Shown piece by piece: positions 11,133-21,764 of a DNA stretch of 64,000 nt. The stretch is from Neovahlkampfia damariscottae. Its lineage: Eukaryota > Heterolobosea > Selenaionea > Neovahlkampfiida > Neovahlkampfiidae. The notes beneath the pieces are model-generated. The model was not told where the DNA came from. It saw only the letters and a list, made by a program, of their open reading frames with translations, and made no database searches. A program made the position numbers and the translations under genes. The stretch covers positions 248,001 to 312,000 of the forward strand of contig JABLTG010000004.1 of assembly GCA_016618085.1 (NCBI GenBank), read 5' to 3'. Within the stretch, counting starts at the first letter, position 1. The number at the start of each line of letters is the position of its first letter.

Positions 11133-11241
11133 ATAAAAACAACTATTTCTTCAACTTTCAAAATTATATTCAAATTTTATTTTAGTTTGGATAAAAAGAA
11201 ACATTCTTTTGATTGGATGACAGTGGCTTTTTAAAAAAAAG

Positions 11242-12703
11242 ATGAATGGATTTGTAAGAGGAGTTCCAATTCAACAAACAAACCACTTGCTACTTTTAAC
11301 TGTAAAAAAACTCCGTACACCTTGTAAAATACTTGAATACTTATTATTGGTTTTATCGCTGACGACTGTCTTTTTCTTCTTTTCGTTACATTATCAATCT
11401 CATCTCATAAAAAATGTAAGAAAAAAAATAAATTAAAAAAATAATAGAATCAATGTTTATTCAAGGAGACATCTGAAAAAGAACTTAATTCTCAAATTGT
11501 CCAGTTTACCATTCAAGGTTGCTTTTATTGCAATTATACATATTGGTTTGATGGTTCGAATTCTTAATTTTTTTTTAATTTAAAACTAAAAGATACACAA
11601 GAAGTTTACTTTGCAAAAGAAAAAGGACTTTTGTATTTGACAAAAAAAATGAAAAAAGAGTTGAACGTTTCAATATATCAAAAAAATGTAACTTGGGAAG
11701 ACAACTGCTTTGGTACTTAGTAAGATATAAATTGATTAATGTTTTCAATAATAGTTATAAATATGTTTATAATGTGATTGGTTATGATTCATTATATTTG
11801 AATAGTTATTCCAACTTGAACAAATCTGGTAAGAATATAATATATTTATCAAAAATAGGTGCTTATTATTCATCAACTTTGGATTCTATTGTTGTTTTCA
11901 AACATATTGATGTTTCATATTTTCAAATTATCAGAAACTCGACAAGAATGATATTCGTCTACGTAATTTATTTTCTATTACTATTATATATTTTAAAACA
12001 AACTCATTTAATTATCCTAAAAGGAACAAGTAAAAAAAAAAAAAAAAAATAATTTTTCGTCTCAAGTTCAATTCCAGCAATTTTTATTTCAAGGAACTTT
12101 ATTTTCTTCAAATACTCTGAATCGACTCGGTTGGTATTGTTTTGAAACAGCAATGTATGGTCCTGTTATGTTTTGTTGCATGCATACCATAACAGAATAT
12201 TTTCAAGAAAAAATAAACGCTGTACTTTTGACTGGAACAATTTGGGTTGGTCTAATGTTCATGTCGCTTTGGTTTGAAAAAAAAAATATTCTTACAAAAT
12301 TAGGACTCATTCAAATTACTCAAAACTAGTGTTTCCATGGTTACTTCATTTTTTTAGTTGTCTATTTATAGTTTATAGTATAAATTATCCATTTTATGGA
12401 TATTCATTTATATTTTATGGTGCTTCTATGTTGTTCTTGTTTTATTCAATGATATTTTTATGGAATCATTATGATTATTTTCATTTAATTCAAAATGGAA
12501 TGTTTCATCCTTTTATTTTGAATCAACAAAATGAAAATTTAGTTATACAAGTTAATCAAACAACAATAGAAAGAAATCCACCTTTACCAAATCAACAAGA
12601 AAATCAAACTTTAAATTATGAATTGGAAGATGAAATTCATGATGATTTAAGAAGAAGAAGATTTCAAAATGATAATTTTAATGAAGGAGAAGCGACAGAA
12701 TAA
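11242..12703 (+). CDS. Membralin (TMEM259) family ER membrane protein
   Basis: Several small introns must be removed to read through to the stop at 12703, giving a protein of ~420 residues. The first membrane segment follows LRTPCKILEYLLLVL. Luminal parts match membralin landmarks: DNCFGT followed, across an intron, by YKYVYNVIGYDSLYLNS (family DQCFGD...LLDEFLGYDDILMSS), then VSYFQIIRNSTRMIFVYV. Distal parts match the terminal membrane block (FYGYSFIFYGASMLFLFYSM...WNHYDYFHLIQ; family FAFYAYHYRFNG...HSMIYFFHHYELP). Membralin is an ER-associated degradation component. The tail is acidic/Gln-rich. Intron borders around 11985-12100 and 12330-12358 are my best reading. An ATTGG box lies at 11213. 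Confidence 0.78.
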
Positions 12704-12757
12704 AAAAAAATAAAATTCTTACATTTTTTTTTCCAACCAATCAAGTTTGTGTTATAA

Positions 12758-13217
12758 ATGGATCAACAACTCCTCAATGATGAATACTCAATGGAAATAA
12801 TTGCAGATAATGAATCGATAATTTACAGCAGGTTCTTTTTTGTATTTCAAAATGTGACTTTTTTTCCAGTCGTATTTTTGTTTCTTTAATTTTTGGTATT
12901 GCATCAGGTATTTTAGGTTTCACTGGATTACTTGGATTTTTCATTTGTTTCTTAGGATTAATTTTGACATCATGTTTTGTTTATCTTACTCTACCAGAGG
13001 TACTATACTCCATTTTATTAAAAAGAAAAAGCGTAATATTTCAAAATATCTTCAATCACCAAGTAATTTATTATTTACAGGATTATTTCAAGGAATTATG
13101 GTTTGAAATATTTTTATTTTTATTTTCTAGACTTTTATTTTATTTTGGACGTAATTTTTCAATTTTTTTAAAAAAAATCAAAGTATTGCGTATGATATGG
13201 TTTATATTTTCATGTAA
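12758..13217 (+). CDS. EMC6: ER membrane protein complex subunit 6
   Basis: Five exons joined over four short introns give a ~110-residue protein. The order of motifs is EMC6: ASGILGFTGLLGFFICFLG (human TAGILGLTGLYGFIFYLLA), then KKRNISKYLQSPSNLLFTG, LFQGIMTFILFWT and the short tail IAYDMVYIFM (human [20 protein letters not shown]). EMC inserts and folds multi-pass proteins in the ER membrane. The unspliced frame around 12964-13251 breaks these motifs, so the introns are required. A CCAAT box lies 24 nt before the ATG at 12758. Confidence 0.88.
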
Positions 13218-13273
13218 CAATTTTTTTTTTAATAAAAATTTTACCAACTGAATAATTTTCATTGGTCAACAAA

Positions 13274-14334
13274 ATGCGCAAACTTTTTTTCAACAGCTTC
13301 AACAAGAGTCAAAAATTTAAAGAATATTCAAAAATTCCAAAATCATTTTGTAAAATAAATCCAGAGAATTTCAAAAGTAAATCCACCAAACTCAGTTGGG
13401 AAAAACCACCTCAAAATATACTGCTTGTAGCAAAACCTCATATTGATAGTGAGAAGGCCGTCGCAAAAATTGGAAAATATTTGAACGAAAAATATGATGT
13501 CAATTTAATCTTAGAACAACCTTCTTCAATTATAAATAGACTTGAAGATACACCTTATTATATCATTTCAGCAAAAGAAGATTTTAATAAGATTGATTTA
13601 ATTATAGCAGCAGGTGGTGATGGTACAGTACTTTATTTGAACTCATTATTTCAACAAAACCCACTTCCACCTTTGCTCTGTTTTTCTAAAGGAGGTTCAT
13701 TGGGTTTCTTGCTTCCTCATGATCTTGCTGAATATAAAGAATCTATTTTTAAAGTTATGGAAAATAAATCAAATATTACAAATCGAATGAGATTGAGTTG
13801 CCAAGTTCTACATCACAAAGACAATCAAGTTGTGAATAATTTTATTGTTGCTAATGAAATGGTTCTACACAGAGGTGAAACACAAGTTCCAATATCTATA
13901 AAGATAAAACTCAATGGAAAGAAATTGACAGTTTTAAGGTATTCAACACAACAAAAAATTTATTTTTTTTTTTTAGAGGTGATGGTATCATAATTGCCAC
14001 TTCAACAGGTAGTACAGGTTATTCTTTATCTGCTGGTGGATCAATGGTTCATCCTGAAATTGATAGTATTTTGATTACACCAATTTGTCCAAGGAGTTTG
14101 TCATTTAGACCTCTAGTTTTACCACCAAGTGCAGAAGTTGAATTAGAAATACCACATTCAAGTTTTCCTATAGTTTCATCATTTGATGGTGTCAAATATG
14201 TTCGTATTTTAGGTGGTGATAAAATTACAGTTCAAAAATGTTCAACACCTTTACCATCAATAAACAGAGAAGATTCTGTAAAAGATTGGTTAAAAGATGT
14301 GAATGAACGATTGAAATTTAATTTACAATTATAA
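13274..14334 (+). CDS. NAD kinase
   Basis: Two exons, one intron of ~37 nt after KKLTVLR. Diagnostic motifs are [15 protein letters not shown] (the GGDG catalytic loop), [20 protein letters not shown] and, after the intron, [20 protein letters not shown] and [17 protein letters not shown]. The enzyme phosphorylates NAD to NADP. Length ~340 residues is normal for a eukaryotic NAD kinase. The N-terminus ([20 protein letters not shown]) is basic and could target a mitochondrion, but this is only suggestive. The ATG at 13274 follows CATTGGTCAACAAA directly; the upstream in-frame TTG is not a start. Confidence 0.93.
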
Positions 14335-14484
14335 GGTAAAATAAAAATTTGACTTATTTTAGTTGAACGGATGCTAAGATTTCTATGTAAAGTCAATGTT
14401 GAAGAAATGACTAAATTTGGTGATTTTAATTTCAATAAAATTGAAATTGTTTTTGAATTTTTTTCACCAGAAAATTTTGTAGAC

Positions 14485-15585
14485 ATGAAAACGTTCATAT
14501 TTTGTTGTTTAGTTTTGACTTTGCTTTTTGTTAATGCTTATGCATCTGGTTATCAATCAACTTCTTATCCATATGGAGATGAAAATTCTTACGGAGTTAA
14601 AACAGAAAATGATAAATCACAATGGGATTCACAATCAAATAGTTATAATACAAAATCATCAGAAAATCATAAAGATGATTTACACACTATTGAAAAAGAT
14701 TCAGGTTCAAATTTCAAAAATGATAAAGAACGTTCTTCTAATCAAAAAGAGGAAAATGAACTTCATAAAAGAAATACAGATGCAAAAGAAAATGATGAAT
14801 ATGATCAATTTGGAAACAAATTAACTTTTGCAAAAGAAAATTCTGATAACATCAATAAATTGAAAAATACAAAATATTCAGATAATAATAATGATATTGA
14901 TCAAAGTGAACTTGTGAAAAATAATTATAAAAAAGCATCATCAAGAAATGCTGCAATTGATAAACAAAGTTCATCAGCTGCTCATGCTGAAGAAACTGAT
15001 AACAAAAGTCAATCAAAAGGTATTGCACCTGGATATGGAAGTGGATATGGTGGTTGGGGATCTGATTATACTGGATCAGCTGCTTCAGATGACTCAAATA
15101 AATATCATCAACAAAATCATAAATTTGCAAATGATGCTTTATGGCAAGATGAAAGTTCAAAAGATCTTGATCAAGCAAGTCAACTTGCAAAGAAAAATTT
15201 GAAACAAAGACAAAATTCAAAAGATTTTGAAAACACAGAAGCCTTTGGAAAAGATACACAAAACAAAATTTACTTTGATAACGCAAATGATAAAGTTTCA
15301 AAAAGATCAAGTAAAACTTATAAAGATGATAGTTTAGATCAAAGAAATATTTGGGCAGATCAACAATATGAAAAACAATCACAAGTTAAAGATGCATTTA
15401 ATCGTCTTCGTGAAAACAAAAAATCAAGTGATGATTCAATTAAACAAAAAGAACAAAAATCAAATGACATTCAACATGATTTCAATTCTGGTGATTTTAG
15501 AAAAAAAGGTATCTCAAATGATCATCAACCAACTTATGGTTATCAAAAACCTTATTTTAATCATGATGACAACAAATGGTGGTAA
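14485..15585 (+). CDS. Secreted low-complexity Asn/Lys/Ser/Asp-rich protein
   Basis: The start at 14485 gives a textbook signal peptide (MKTFIFCCLVLTLLFVNAYA). The mature part (~345 residues) is hydrophilic and low in complexity, rich in N, K, S, D and Q with almost no cysteine, and has a central Gly/Tyr patch (GYGSGYGGWGSDY) and an aromatic C-terminus (YGYQKPYFNHDDNKWW). It could be an extracellular matrix, cyst-wall or adhesive protein; nothing identifies it. In-frame ATGs upstream at 14371 and 14407 would bury the signal peptide. Unlike its neighbours it has no CCAAT box close to the start. Confidence 0.75.
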   Translation: MKTFIFCCLVLTLLFVNAYASGYQSTSYPYGDENSYGVKTENDKSQWDSQSNSYNTKSSENHKDDLHTIEKDSGSNFKNDKERSSNQKEENELHKRNTDAKENDEYDQFGNKLTFAKENSDNINKLKNTKYSDNNNDIDQSELVKNNYKKASSRNAAIDKQSSSAAHAEETDNKSQSKGIAPGYGSGYGGWGSDYTGSAASDDSNKYHQQNHKFANDALWQDESSKDLDQASQLAKKNLKQRQNSKDFENTEAFGKDTQNKIYFDNANDKVSKRSSKTYKDDSLDQRNIWADQQYEKQSQVKDAFNRLRENKKSSDDSIKQKEQKSNDIQHDFNSGDFRKKGISNDHQPTYGYQKPYFNHDDNKWW

Positions 15586-15629
15586 TATTATCAACATATT
15601 AAATAAAGATATTTTTACTTGAATTTTGT

Positions 15630-17093
15630 TTATACAAAAATTACATCCAATTTTGTACCAGATTTTAGTGCATCAACTTTTTCATTTGAATCAATGGAAT
15701 TACCAAATAATAATTCATCATATTTTAAACCAGATTTAACTATTTTATGTATTTTTAAAATTGGTCCATTTCCAATATTTTTCCTCAAAAATTTTGTTTT
15801 GCAATTCCACCATCTTGGAATGTGAGTTTTAAAAGATTCTAAAATTTTCGTTTTCAAATCTGATAAAGTTTTTTGTTCAATTTGAATAGGTATATGTCGA
15901 AATGTATTTAATTCTCTCACAAATAATGTAAATGTTTCTTTTTCATCAATTTTAATTTCAGGAACATATTTATCAGCAACTGAATAACAAATTTTACAAA
16001 ATACATTTTCACATGTATAATCCACAGCAGCTAAAAAGTTATCAGAAGGACCATTTGATTTCCAATCCAACATTTTTTCATATAAATCATTGTCACTTGA
16101 AATTCTCAACATTTCATTGGCTAAATCTTTCGTTGAATTAAAATCATTAAGATATAAAATGGATCCAACACTCGGTTCATAATTCTTAATATCAGAAGGT
16201 CCTAAATAAACAGGAATTGTACCTGAGTTCAGTGCTTCCCAATATCTTTCTGAAATAAAACCTTTTTCGAAGGTATTTTCAAAAGCTAAATAAAATTTAT
16301 ATCGTCTCATATTTTCAATTCTTCTATTTTTTCTATTTAAATCCGATAATTCTATTGGTTCATCATCCGTTTTTGAACATCTTCCAAATTCGTCAATCGA
16401 AACTCCATGACTTCTTAACTCTTTCAAAATTTTCAGTCTATCCGTATTAACATTAAAATTGCAATTTGATATATATGATAAAGCAATACTTTCTCTTGTT
16501 TTTTCGATATAAGGTTCAGTTAAATCATGATTAAAATTTGATAAATAGATATTTGATTTTTGTGAGAATTTTGAAACTTCAATATCAAATTTATCAAATT
16601 CATGCCATTCAGTTGAAGAAAATATAATATTCTTTTGATGTTGACATGTTTTTTTTTGTTTTTCATTTGTAAAATGAGTTAAGAATCCATCTGTTGATAT
16701 TTTAGTTTTATTATTGAAATTGGTGCTATAAAAACAATTTATATCACAACTTTTTAAATGTTTTGATCCATCTTTCATTTTAAGTTCATTTAAAAATTCG
16801 TATTTTTCAACAAAAGGAGGTATTGTTATAATTATTGGGTCTATGTCAAAATTTCTGGGTATTGAAGGATCTCTGCATTTTTTTAATTCGATTGGTGGTA
16901 AGTATGTGATTTTTTTTAGAGTAGGAACAACGTGTGTCTCATTTGGTGTTTCTAAATATTGATTAACATATGTTTGACTTTTTCTTTCTCTAATTTGCAA
17001 TATAACAGAACTAAATACTACATACAATACCATATAAAAAAGTATTATAGGAAAAACTTTTTTATTCTGGCAGCATACATTGTCTTCAAACAT
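15630..17093 (-). CDS. GT10 alpha-1,3-fucosyltransferase family, type II membrane protein (copy 1)
   Basis: Single-exon frame of 487 residues with a short cytoplasmic tail and one anchor (VFPIILFYMVLYVVFSSVIL, ~15-35), the layout of Golgi glycosyltransferases. The GT10 core is clear: YKFYLAFENTFEKGFISERY, ALNSGTIPVYLGPSDIKNY. GT10 enzymes move fucose from GDP-fucose to GlcNAc/Glc on glycans. After the catalytic domain there is an extra ~85-residue tail (PRWWNCKTKFLRKN, LKIHKIVKSGLKYDELLFG, ALKSGTKLDVIFV) shared with the paralogue at 21765-23213 but not typical of GT10. A CCAAT box lies ~25 nt before the ATG on this strand. Confidence 0.85.
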   Translation of the reverse strand: MFEDNVCCQNKKVFPIILFYMVLYVVFSSVILQIRERKSQTYVNQYLETPNETHVVPTLKKITYLPPIELKKCRDPSIPRNFDIDPIIITIPPFVEKYEFLNELKMKDGSKHLKSCDINCFYSTNFNNKTKISTDGFLTHFTNEKQKKTCQHQKNIIFSSTEWHEFDKFDIEVSKFSQKSNIYLSNFNHDLTEPYIEKTRESIALSYISNCNFNVNTDRLKILKELRSHGVSIDEFGRCSKTDDEPIELSDLNRKNRRIENMRRYKFYLAFENTFEKGFISERYWEALNSGTIPVYLGPSDIKNYEPSVGSILYLNDFNSTKDLANEMLRISSDNDLYEKMLDWKSNGPSDNFLAAVDYTCENVFCKICYSVADKYVPEIKIDEKETFTLFVRELNTFRHIPIQIEQKTLSDLKTKILESFKTHIPRWWNCKTKFLRKNIGNGPILKIHKIVKSGLKYDELLFGNSIDSNEKVDALKSGTKLDVIFV

Positions 17094-17249
17094 TTTTGTT
17101 TTCAGTGATTTTTATTGGTTTATTTTCAACAACTATGAATGTTTTTCTATGTGTTTTCTTTATTGAAAAAATGAAAAAAATATGAATCTAGAGTTACAGG
17201 GTTTAAACAGTCTTTGATTGGCTTATTTTCACCGCTTAAAAAAAAACTC

Positions 17250-20200
17250 ATGTCCTCAGACGAACCTCCAACCAAAAAAAAAAAATTCAGCGAAGAAGAT
17301 CCAATGTCAAGTGATGAAGAAGGTGATGAAGATGACTTTGAACTTGAAGAATTTGATGATGAAGTTGAAGAAACTTCACAACAAGATGAAAAGAATACTT
17401 TCGAACATGAAAATAAAGAATGGCTGAGACCAACACCAAAAGAAGAAGATACCTTATGTAAAAAAAAAAAAACCTCACACCTTTAAGATTTCCAACAACT
17501 TTATGCAGATTATACAATTGGAACAAATAACCCAAAATTTACACCTCATAAAGAAAAAGTAGGTCCAATTATTAGGTTATATGGATCAACAGAGGAAGGA
17601 AATTCTGTTTTATGCCACGTTTATGGTTATATTCCATATTTTTATGTTAAACCTCCTCCTGGTATGAATAACATTCAAAAATTTCAAGAAATCTTAACTG
17701 TAAGAAAAATAATAATTAAAATTCAGAAAAAAATGGCTGATTTGAAATTTAATAAAAAAGATGGAATGGAATTCATTGTAGGAATTGAAAAAGTTTCAAA
17801 AATGGATATTTTAAGATATAGCTTTGGAAAAAATGATACTTATTTCAAAATATATGTTGGTATGCCACCAATGGTCCCAAGAGTACGTAAATTATTAGAA
17901 GAAGGTATTGTCTTAAAAATTTAACCAATAATAACTCTCCAGGATTTGATATTGAAGGATTTGGATTTAGGAAATTCTTAACTTATGAAAGTAATATTCT
18001 TTTTGTTTTGCGTTGTATGATTGATTCTGATATTCCAGGAGCCAATTGGATCAAATTAAAAAAATTTGAAAAAAAAAAAGAAAAAACTTCTCATTGCCAA
18101 CTTGAAATTGAAGTTTCAGTAAATGATGTCATTTCATTAGAACCCGTTGAAGAATGGTCTAAAATTGCACCTTTTAGAGTACTTTCATTTGATATTGAAT
18201 GTGCAGGTAAAAATGGACATTTTCCTGCTCCAGAAAAAGATCCTGTAATTATGATTGCAAATTATGTGACATTACAGTAAGTTTAAAATTACAAATTGAA
18301 TTCAATTAAAGAGGAGATGAACATCCTATAATTAAAAATGTATTTGTATTGGGGACTTGTGCTCCAATTGCAGGTGCTGAAGTAATTTGTTTTGATAAAG
18401 AATCTGATTTACTTCGTGCTTGGAGAGATTTCGTTATTCAAGTAGATCCAGATATTTTAACAGGATACAATATTGTTAATTTTGATATGGTTTATTTGAT
18501 CAAAAGAGCCAATCATCTTTCAGTTCCAAAATTTACACAACTTGGTAGATTATCAAAAACTAATGCCAAAATTAAAAGTTCAACTTTAAAATCCAAACAA
18601 ATGGGTGCAAGAGAAACAAAAGATATTGTTCTTGAAGGTAGAGTTCAATTGGATTGTATGCAAGCAGTTCAAAGAGATTACAAATTAAGTTCATATTCAT
18701 TGAACGCTGTTTCTGCACATTTCTTAGGAGAACAAAAAGAAAATGTGCATCATTCAATCATTACACAATTATATGATGGAGATGACAGTACAAGAAGAAG
18801 ATTAGCTGTTTATTGTCTCAAAGATGCTTATTTACCTCAAAGACTTTTAGATAAATTGATGATTATTATTAACTATATCGAAATGGCTCGTGTTACTGGA
18901 ATTCCAATTTCATTTATTTTAGAGCGTGGTCAACAAATCAAAGTTGTTTCTCAATTATTAAGAAAAGCTAAAGATAAAGGATACATTATGCCAACACCAA
19001 TATCAAAAGAAAGTACTCTTTGGAATGGTGGAAAAGTGTTTGACCCAAAAACAGGTTATTAGTAAGAATTTTTTCAAATTGATTTGTTTTTAGTACTGTT
19101 CCTATTGCTACACTTGATTTTGCTTCACTTTACCCTTCAATTATGATTGCAAATAATTTATGCTATTCAACTTTATTGAAGAAAGAAGATGTTTCAAAAT
19201 TGAACTCAAATCAATATATCAAAACGCCTTATGGTGCTTTTTTTGTTAAGTCATCAGAACATAAAGGTTTATTGCCTGAAATTCTTGAAGAATTATTGTC
19301 AGCAAGAAAAGTTGCGAAAAAAGATATGAAAAATGAAACTGATCCAATGAGAAAGAATGTATTGAATGGAAGACAACTTGCATTAAAAGTTTCTGCAAAT
19401 AGTGTTTATGGTTTTACTGGAGCACAAATGGGTCTTTTACCTTGTTTAGATATTTCTGCGAGTGTGACTGCTTTGGGAAGAGAAATGATTTTGAAAACAA
19501 AAGAGGTTGTTGAAGATAAGTACTCAATTAAAAATGGATACAAATGGAATTCTGAAGTTATATATGGTGATACAGATTCAGTTATGGTGAAATTTGGAAC
19601 AAAAGATATTGTAGAATCTATGGAATTGGGTAAAGAAGCTGCTGATTTTGTTTCAACTTACTTTCAAAAACCTATTTGTTTACAATTTGAAAAAGTCTAT
19701 TCTCCTTATTTGTTGATGGCAAAGAAAAGATATGCAGGTTTAAAATGGACAAATCCTGACAAATATGATTATTTAGATACTGTTGGTCTGGAGACTGTTA
19801 GACGTGATAATTGTCAATTGGTAAGAACTATGATTAGTAATATTCTTGAACTTTGTATTGTTCAAGGAAATATCAATGCAGCTATTGAATATACAAAGAC
19901 TGTTATTAGTGATTTATTGATGAATAGACTTGATATTTCAATGTTGATTGTTACAAAATCTATTTCAAAAAAAGTTGATGATTATAATTCAAAACAGACA
20001 CATACAGAATTGGCAAAGAAAATGATGAAACGTGATCCTGCAACTGCACCTCTAATGGGTGATCGTGTTCCTTATGTAATTATTAAATCAACAAATAATG
20101 CAAAAGCTTATGAAAAAAGTGAAGATCCAATCTATGTATTGACAAATAATATTCCAATTGACACAAAATATTACTTGGAGCATCATTTATCCAAACCACT

Positions 20201-20618
20201 TATCAGAGTTTTCACTCCAATGATGAAGAATCCTCAAAGTTTATTGAATGGTCCTCATACAAGAAATATTTTTATCCCAACTCCAAAAGTTGGTGGAATT
20301 ATGAAATTTGCTCAAAAAAAATTGACTTGTATGAAATGTCGAGTTGGATTGAAAGGAGATCAAAAGAATTTATGTTCCGATTGTCAACCAAAAGAAAAAG
20401 AAATTTATCAAGAAATTTTAGTTGAAAGAAACCATTATGAAAACATTTATTCTCGTGTTTGGACACAGTGTCAACGTTGTCAAGGATCTTTGCATCAAGA
20501 TGTTTTATGTTCCAATCGGGATTGTCCTGTGTTTTACATGAGAAAAAAAGTTCAAATTGATTTGAAAGAAAAACAAGATAAACTTGATCGATTTAATAAT
20601 GATATTCCAGATTGGTAA
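17250..20618 (+). CDS. POLD1: DNA polymerase delta catalytic subunit
   Basis: Six exons, five introns of about 27-38 nt, ~1,070 residues. The exonuclease motifs are RVLSFDIECAGKNGHFPA (Exo I) and DPDILTGYNIVNFD (Exo II). The polymerase motifs are ATLDFASLYPSIMIANN (A), KVSANSVYGFTGAQMG (B) and VIYGDTDSVMVKFG (C), with catalytic aspartates intact. The C-terminus has both cysteine clusters: a zinc module (CMKCRVGLKG...LCSDC) and the Fe-S-binding one (CQRCQGSLH...CSNRDCPVFY). This is the leading candidate lagging-strand replicative enzyme. The acidic N-terminus (MSSDEPPTKKKK) starts at 17250, after an ATTGG box at 17218. Confidence 0.95.
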
Positions 20619-20648
20619 TGAAAATTTGAATTTTTATTATTTACATTT

Positions 20649-21412
20649 TTAATCTTCTTGTTTTGATTCTGTTGCTTGTTTGAATTTCAATTTCATCTTT
20701 TTGTGAGTGAATAACATTTGATGAATTTGTGATAAATTTGTAGTTTGTGGAAAGAGATGGAATAAAAGAACTTCAGAAGCAATTCTTTCAGCAATTTTAT
20801 GATCTTTATGAATACCTTCTCCAAAATATACAACATTGTTTTTTGTTGTTAATTCAAGAAATATTTTGCATTCCCCTCCTTTGATCATCTTTTTGATTCT
20901 TTTTGGAAGTTTCAATTCATTTGTTTTACAAAAATCAGAGATTAAAAGTGATGGTACAAGTGTAATATCTTGAGCATTCAATACGCTTTCTTTTATGGAA
21001 AGAAATTCATAAATTTCTTCAATTGTCAATCCAGGATAAATGGTTTCTAAAACTAACTTAGCAGCTTGATTTACAGCATAGTATTCATTTACACCGCATC
21101 CGTGGATCACTTTGGATTCAATTCCATTCCAAATTATATATTCTACAATACTATTCTGAATTAAAAAGAAATGGGAAATTACTAAAGTCCTTCTTCATTG
21201 ATACAGTATTGATATCTAAATGGATGCAAGTTTTGAACTTTTGAGTGGAATTTCAAAGCATAGAATGGTGTTTTTTTTGAAAAACGGTTGGAAAGATATA
21301 AATCTTCGTTTTTCGTTTCTCCAGTATTAGAGACAGAAGTCATCGTAGTTTTACTATTATTTTGCTCTGTTTGTGGTCTTTTTAATACTTTGAATTGATT
21401 TAATGCATTCAT
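20649..21412 (-). CDS. Protein with two dsRBD-like domains
   Basis: Two exons joined by a ~36-nt intron (GTAATTTCCC...AATAG) so that EEGL continues as YIVEYIIWNGIES. After a Ser/Thr-rich N-terminus the protein has two segments shaped like double-stranded-RNA-binding folds: YALKFHSKVQNLHPF...VIHGCGVNEYYAVNQAAKL and CKIFLELTTKNNVVYFGEG followed by HKIAERIASEVLL. Both show the beta-strand, G-x-G loop and C-terminal helix with Ala pairs. Candidate roles are RNA processing or translation control; no enzymatic domain is present. Length is ~240 residues. An ATTGG/CCAAT pair lies at 21456-21483 upstream. Confidence 0.6.
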
Positions 21413-21538
21413 ATTCTCCTGATCAGTTCTTTGAAATATATTTTTCTTTCGTTTTTCTATTGGTTAAAATTCTCAACCAATAATTTACCAGTTTATCAAT
21501 AATTCACTTATGAAAAATGTTTCAATATTCGATAAAAC

Positions 21539-21544
21539 AAAAAA
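21539..21544 (-). terminator. RNA polymerase III T-run terminator of the 5S gene
   Basis: Immediately after the 5S 3' end the transcript strand reads TTTTTTG followed by TTTT, a standard Pol III stop signal. Confidence 0.75.
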
Positions 21545-21662
21545 GCTTACAACACTCCCGGTTCCCAGGTGGTCTCCCACCCTAGTACTAGGAGAGCCTG
21601 TAGGAGCTTAACTTCGCAAATCGGACGGGATGCGGTGTATTCTCCTAAGTATGGCCGTAAGC
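21544..21662 (-). rRNA. 5S ribosomal RNA
   Basis: On the minus strand a ~119-nt gene begins GCTTACGGCCATACTTAGG and ends GTTGTAAGC, so the two ends pair as helix I. The internal control region is conserved: GAAGTTAAGCTCC (A box) and GGGTGGGAGACCACCTGGG (C box), with the loop CCTAGTACTAGGG. A T-run follows the 3' end. It is a single, isolated copy between the dsRBD gene and a fucosyltransferase gene rather than part of a tandem array within this window. It supplies the 5S RNA of the large ribosomal subunit, transcribed by Pol III. Confidence 0.96.
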
Positions 21663-21764
21663 GATATTAATAAAGAACAAAATAAACTGATCCAAAAATA
21701 AAAATCATCATTCCATCGTGAAATACTTATGTCATAAGCGAATGTAAGTTTCAACAAGACAGAC

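Noticed and set aside
14852-15382. Long His/Leu-rich ORF opposite the secreted protein
   Set aside because: Antisense shadow caused by biased codons of a low-complexity protein; no ATG-proximal promoter box and no domain.
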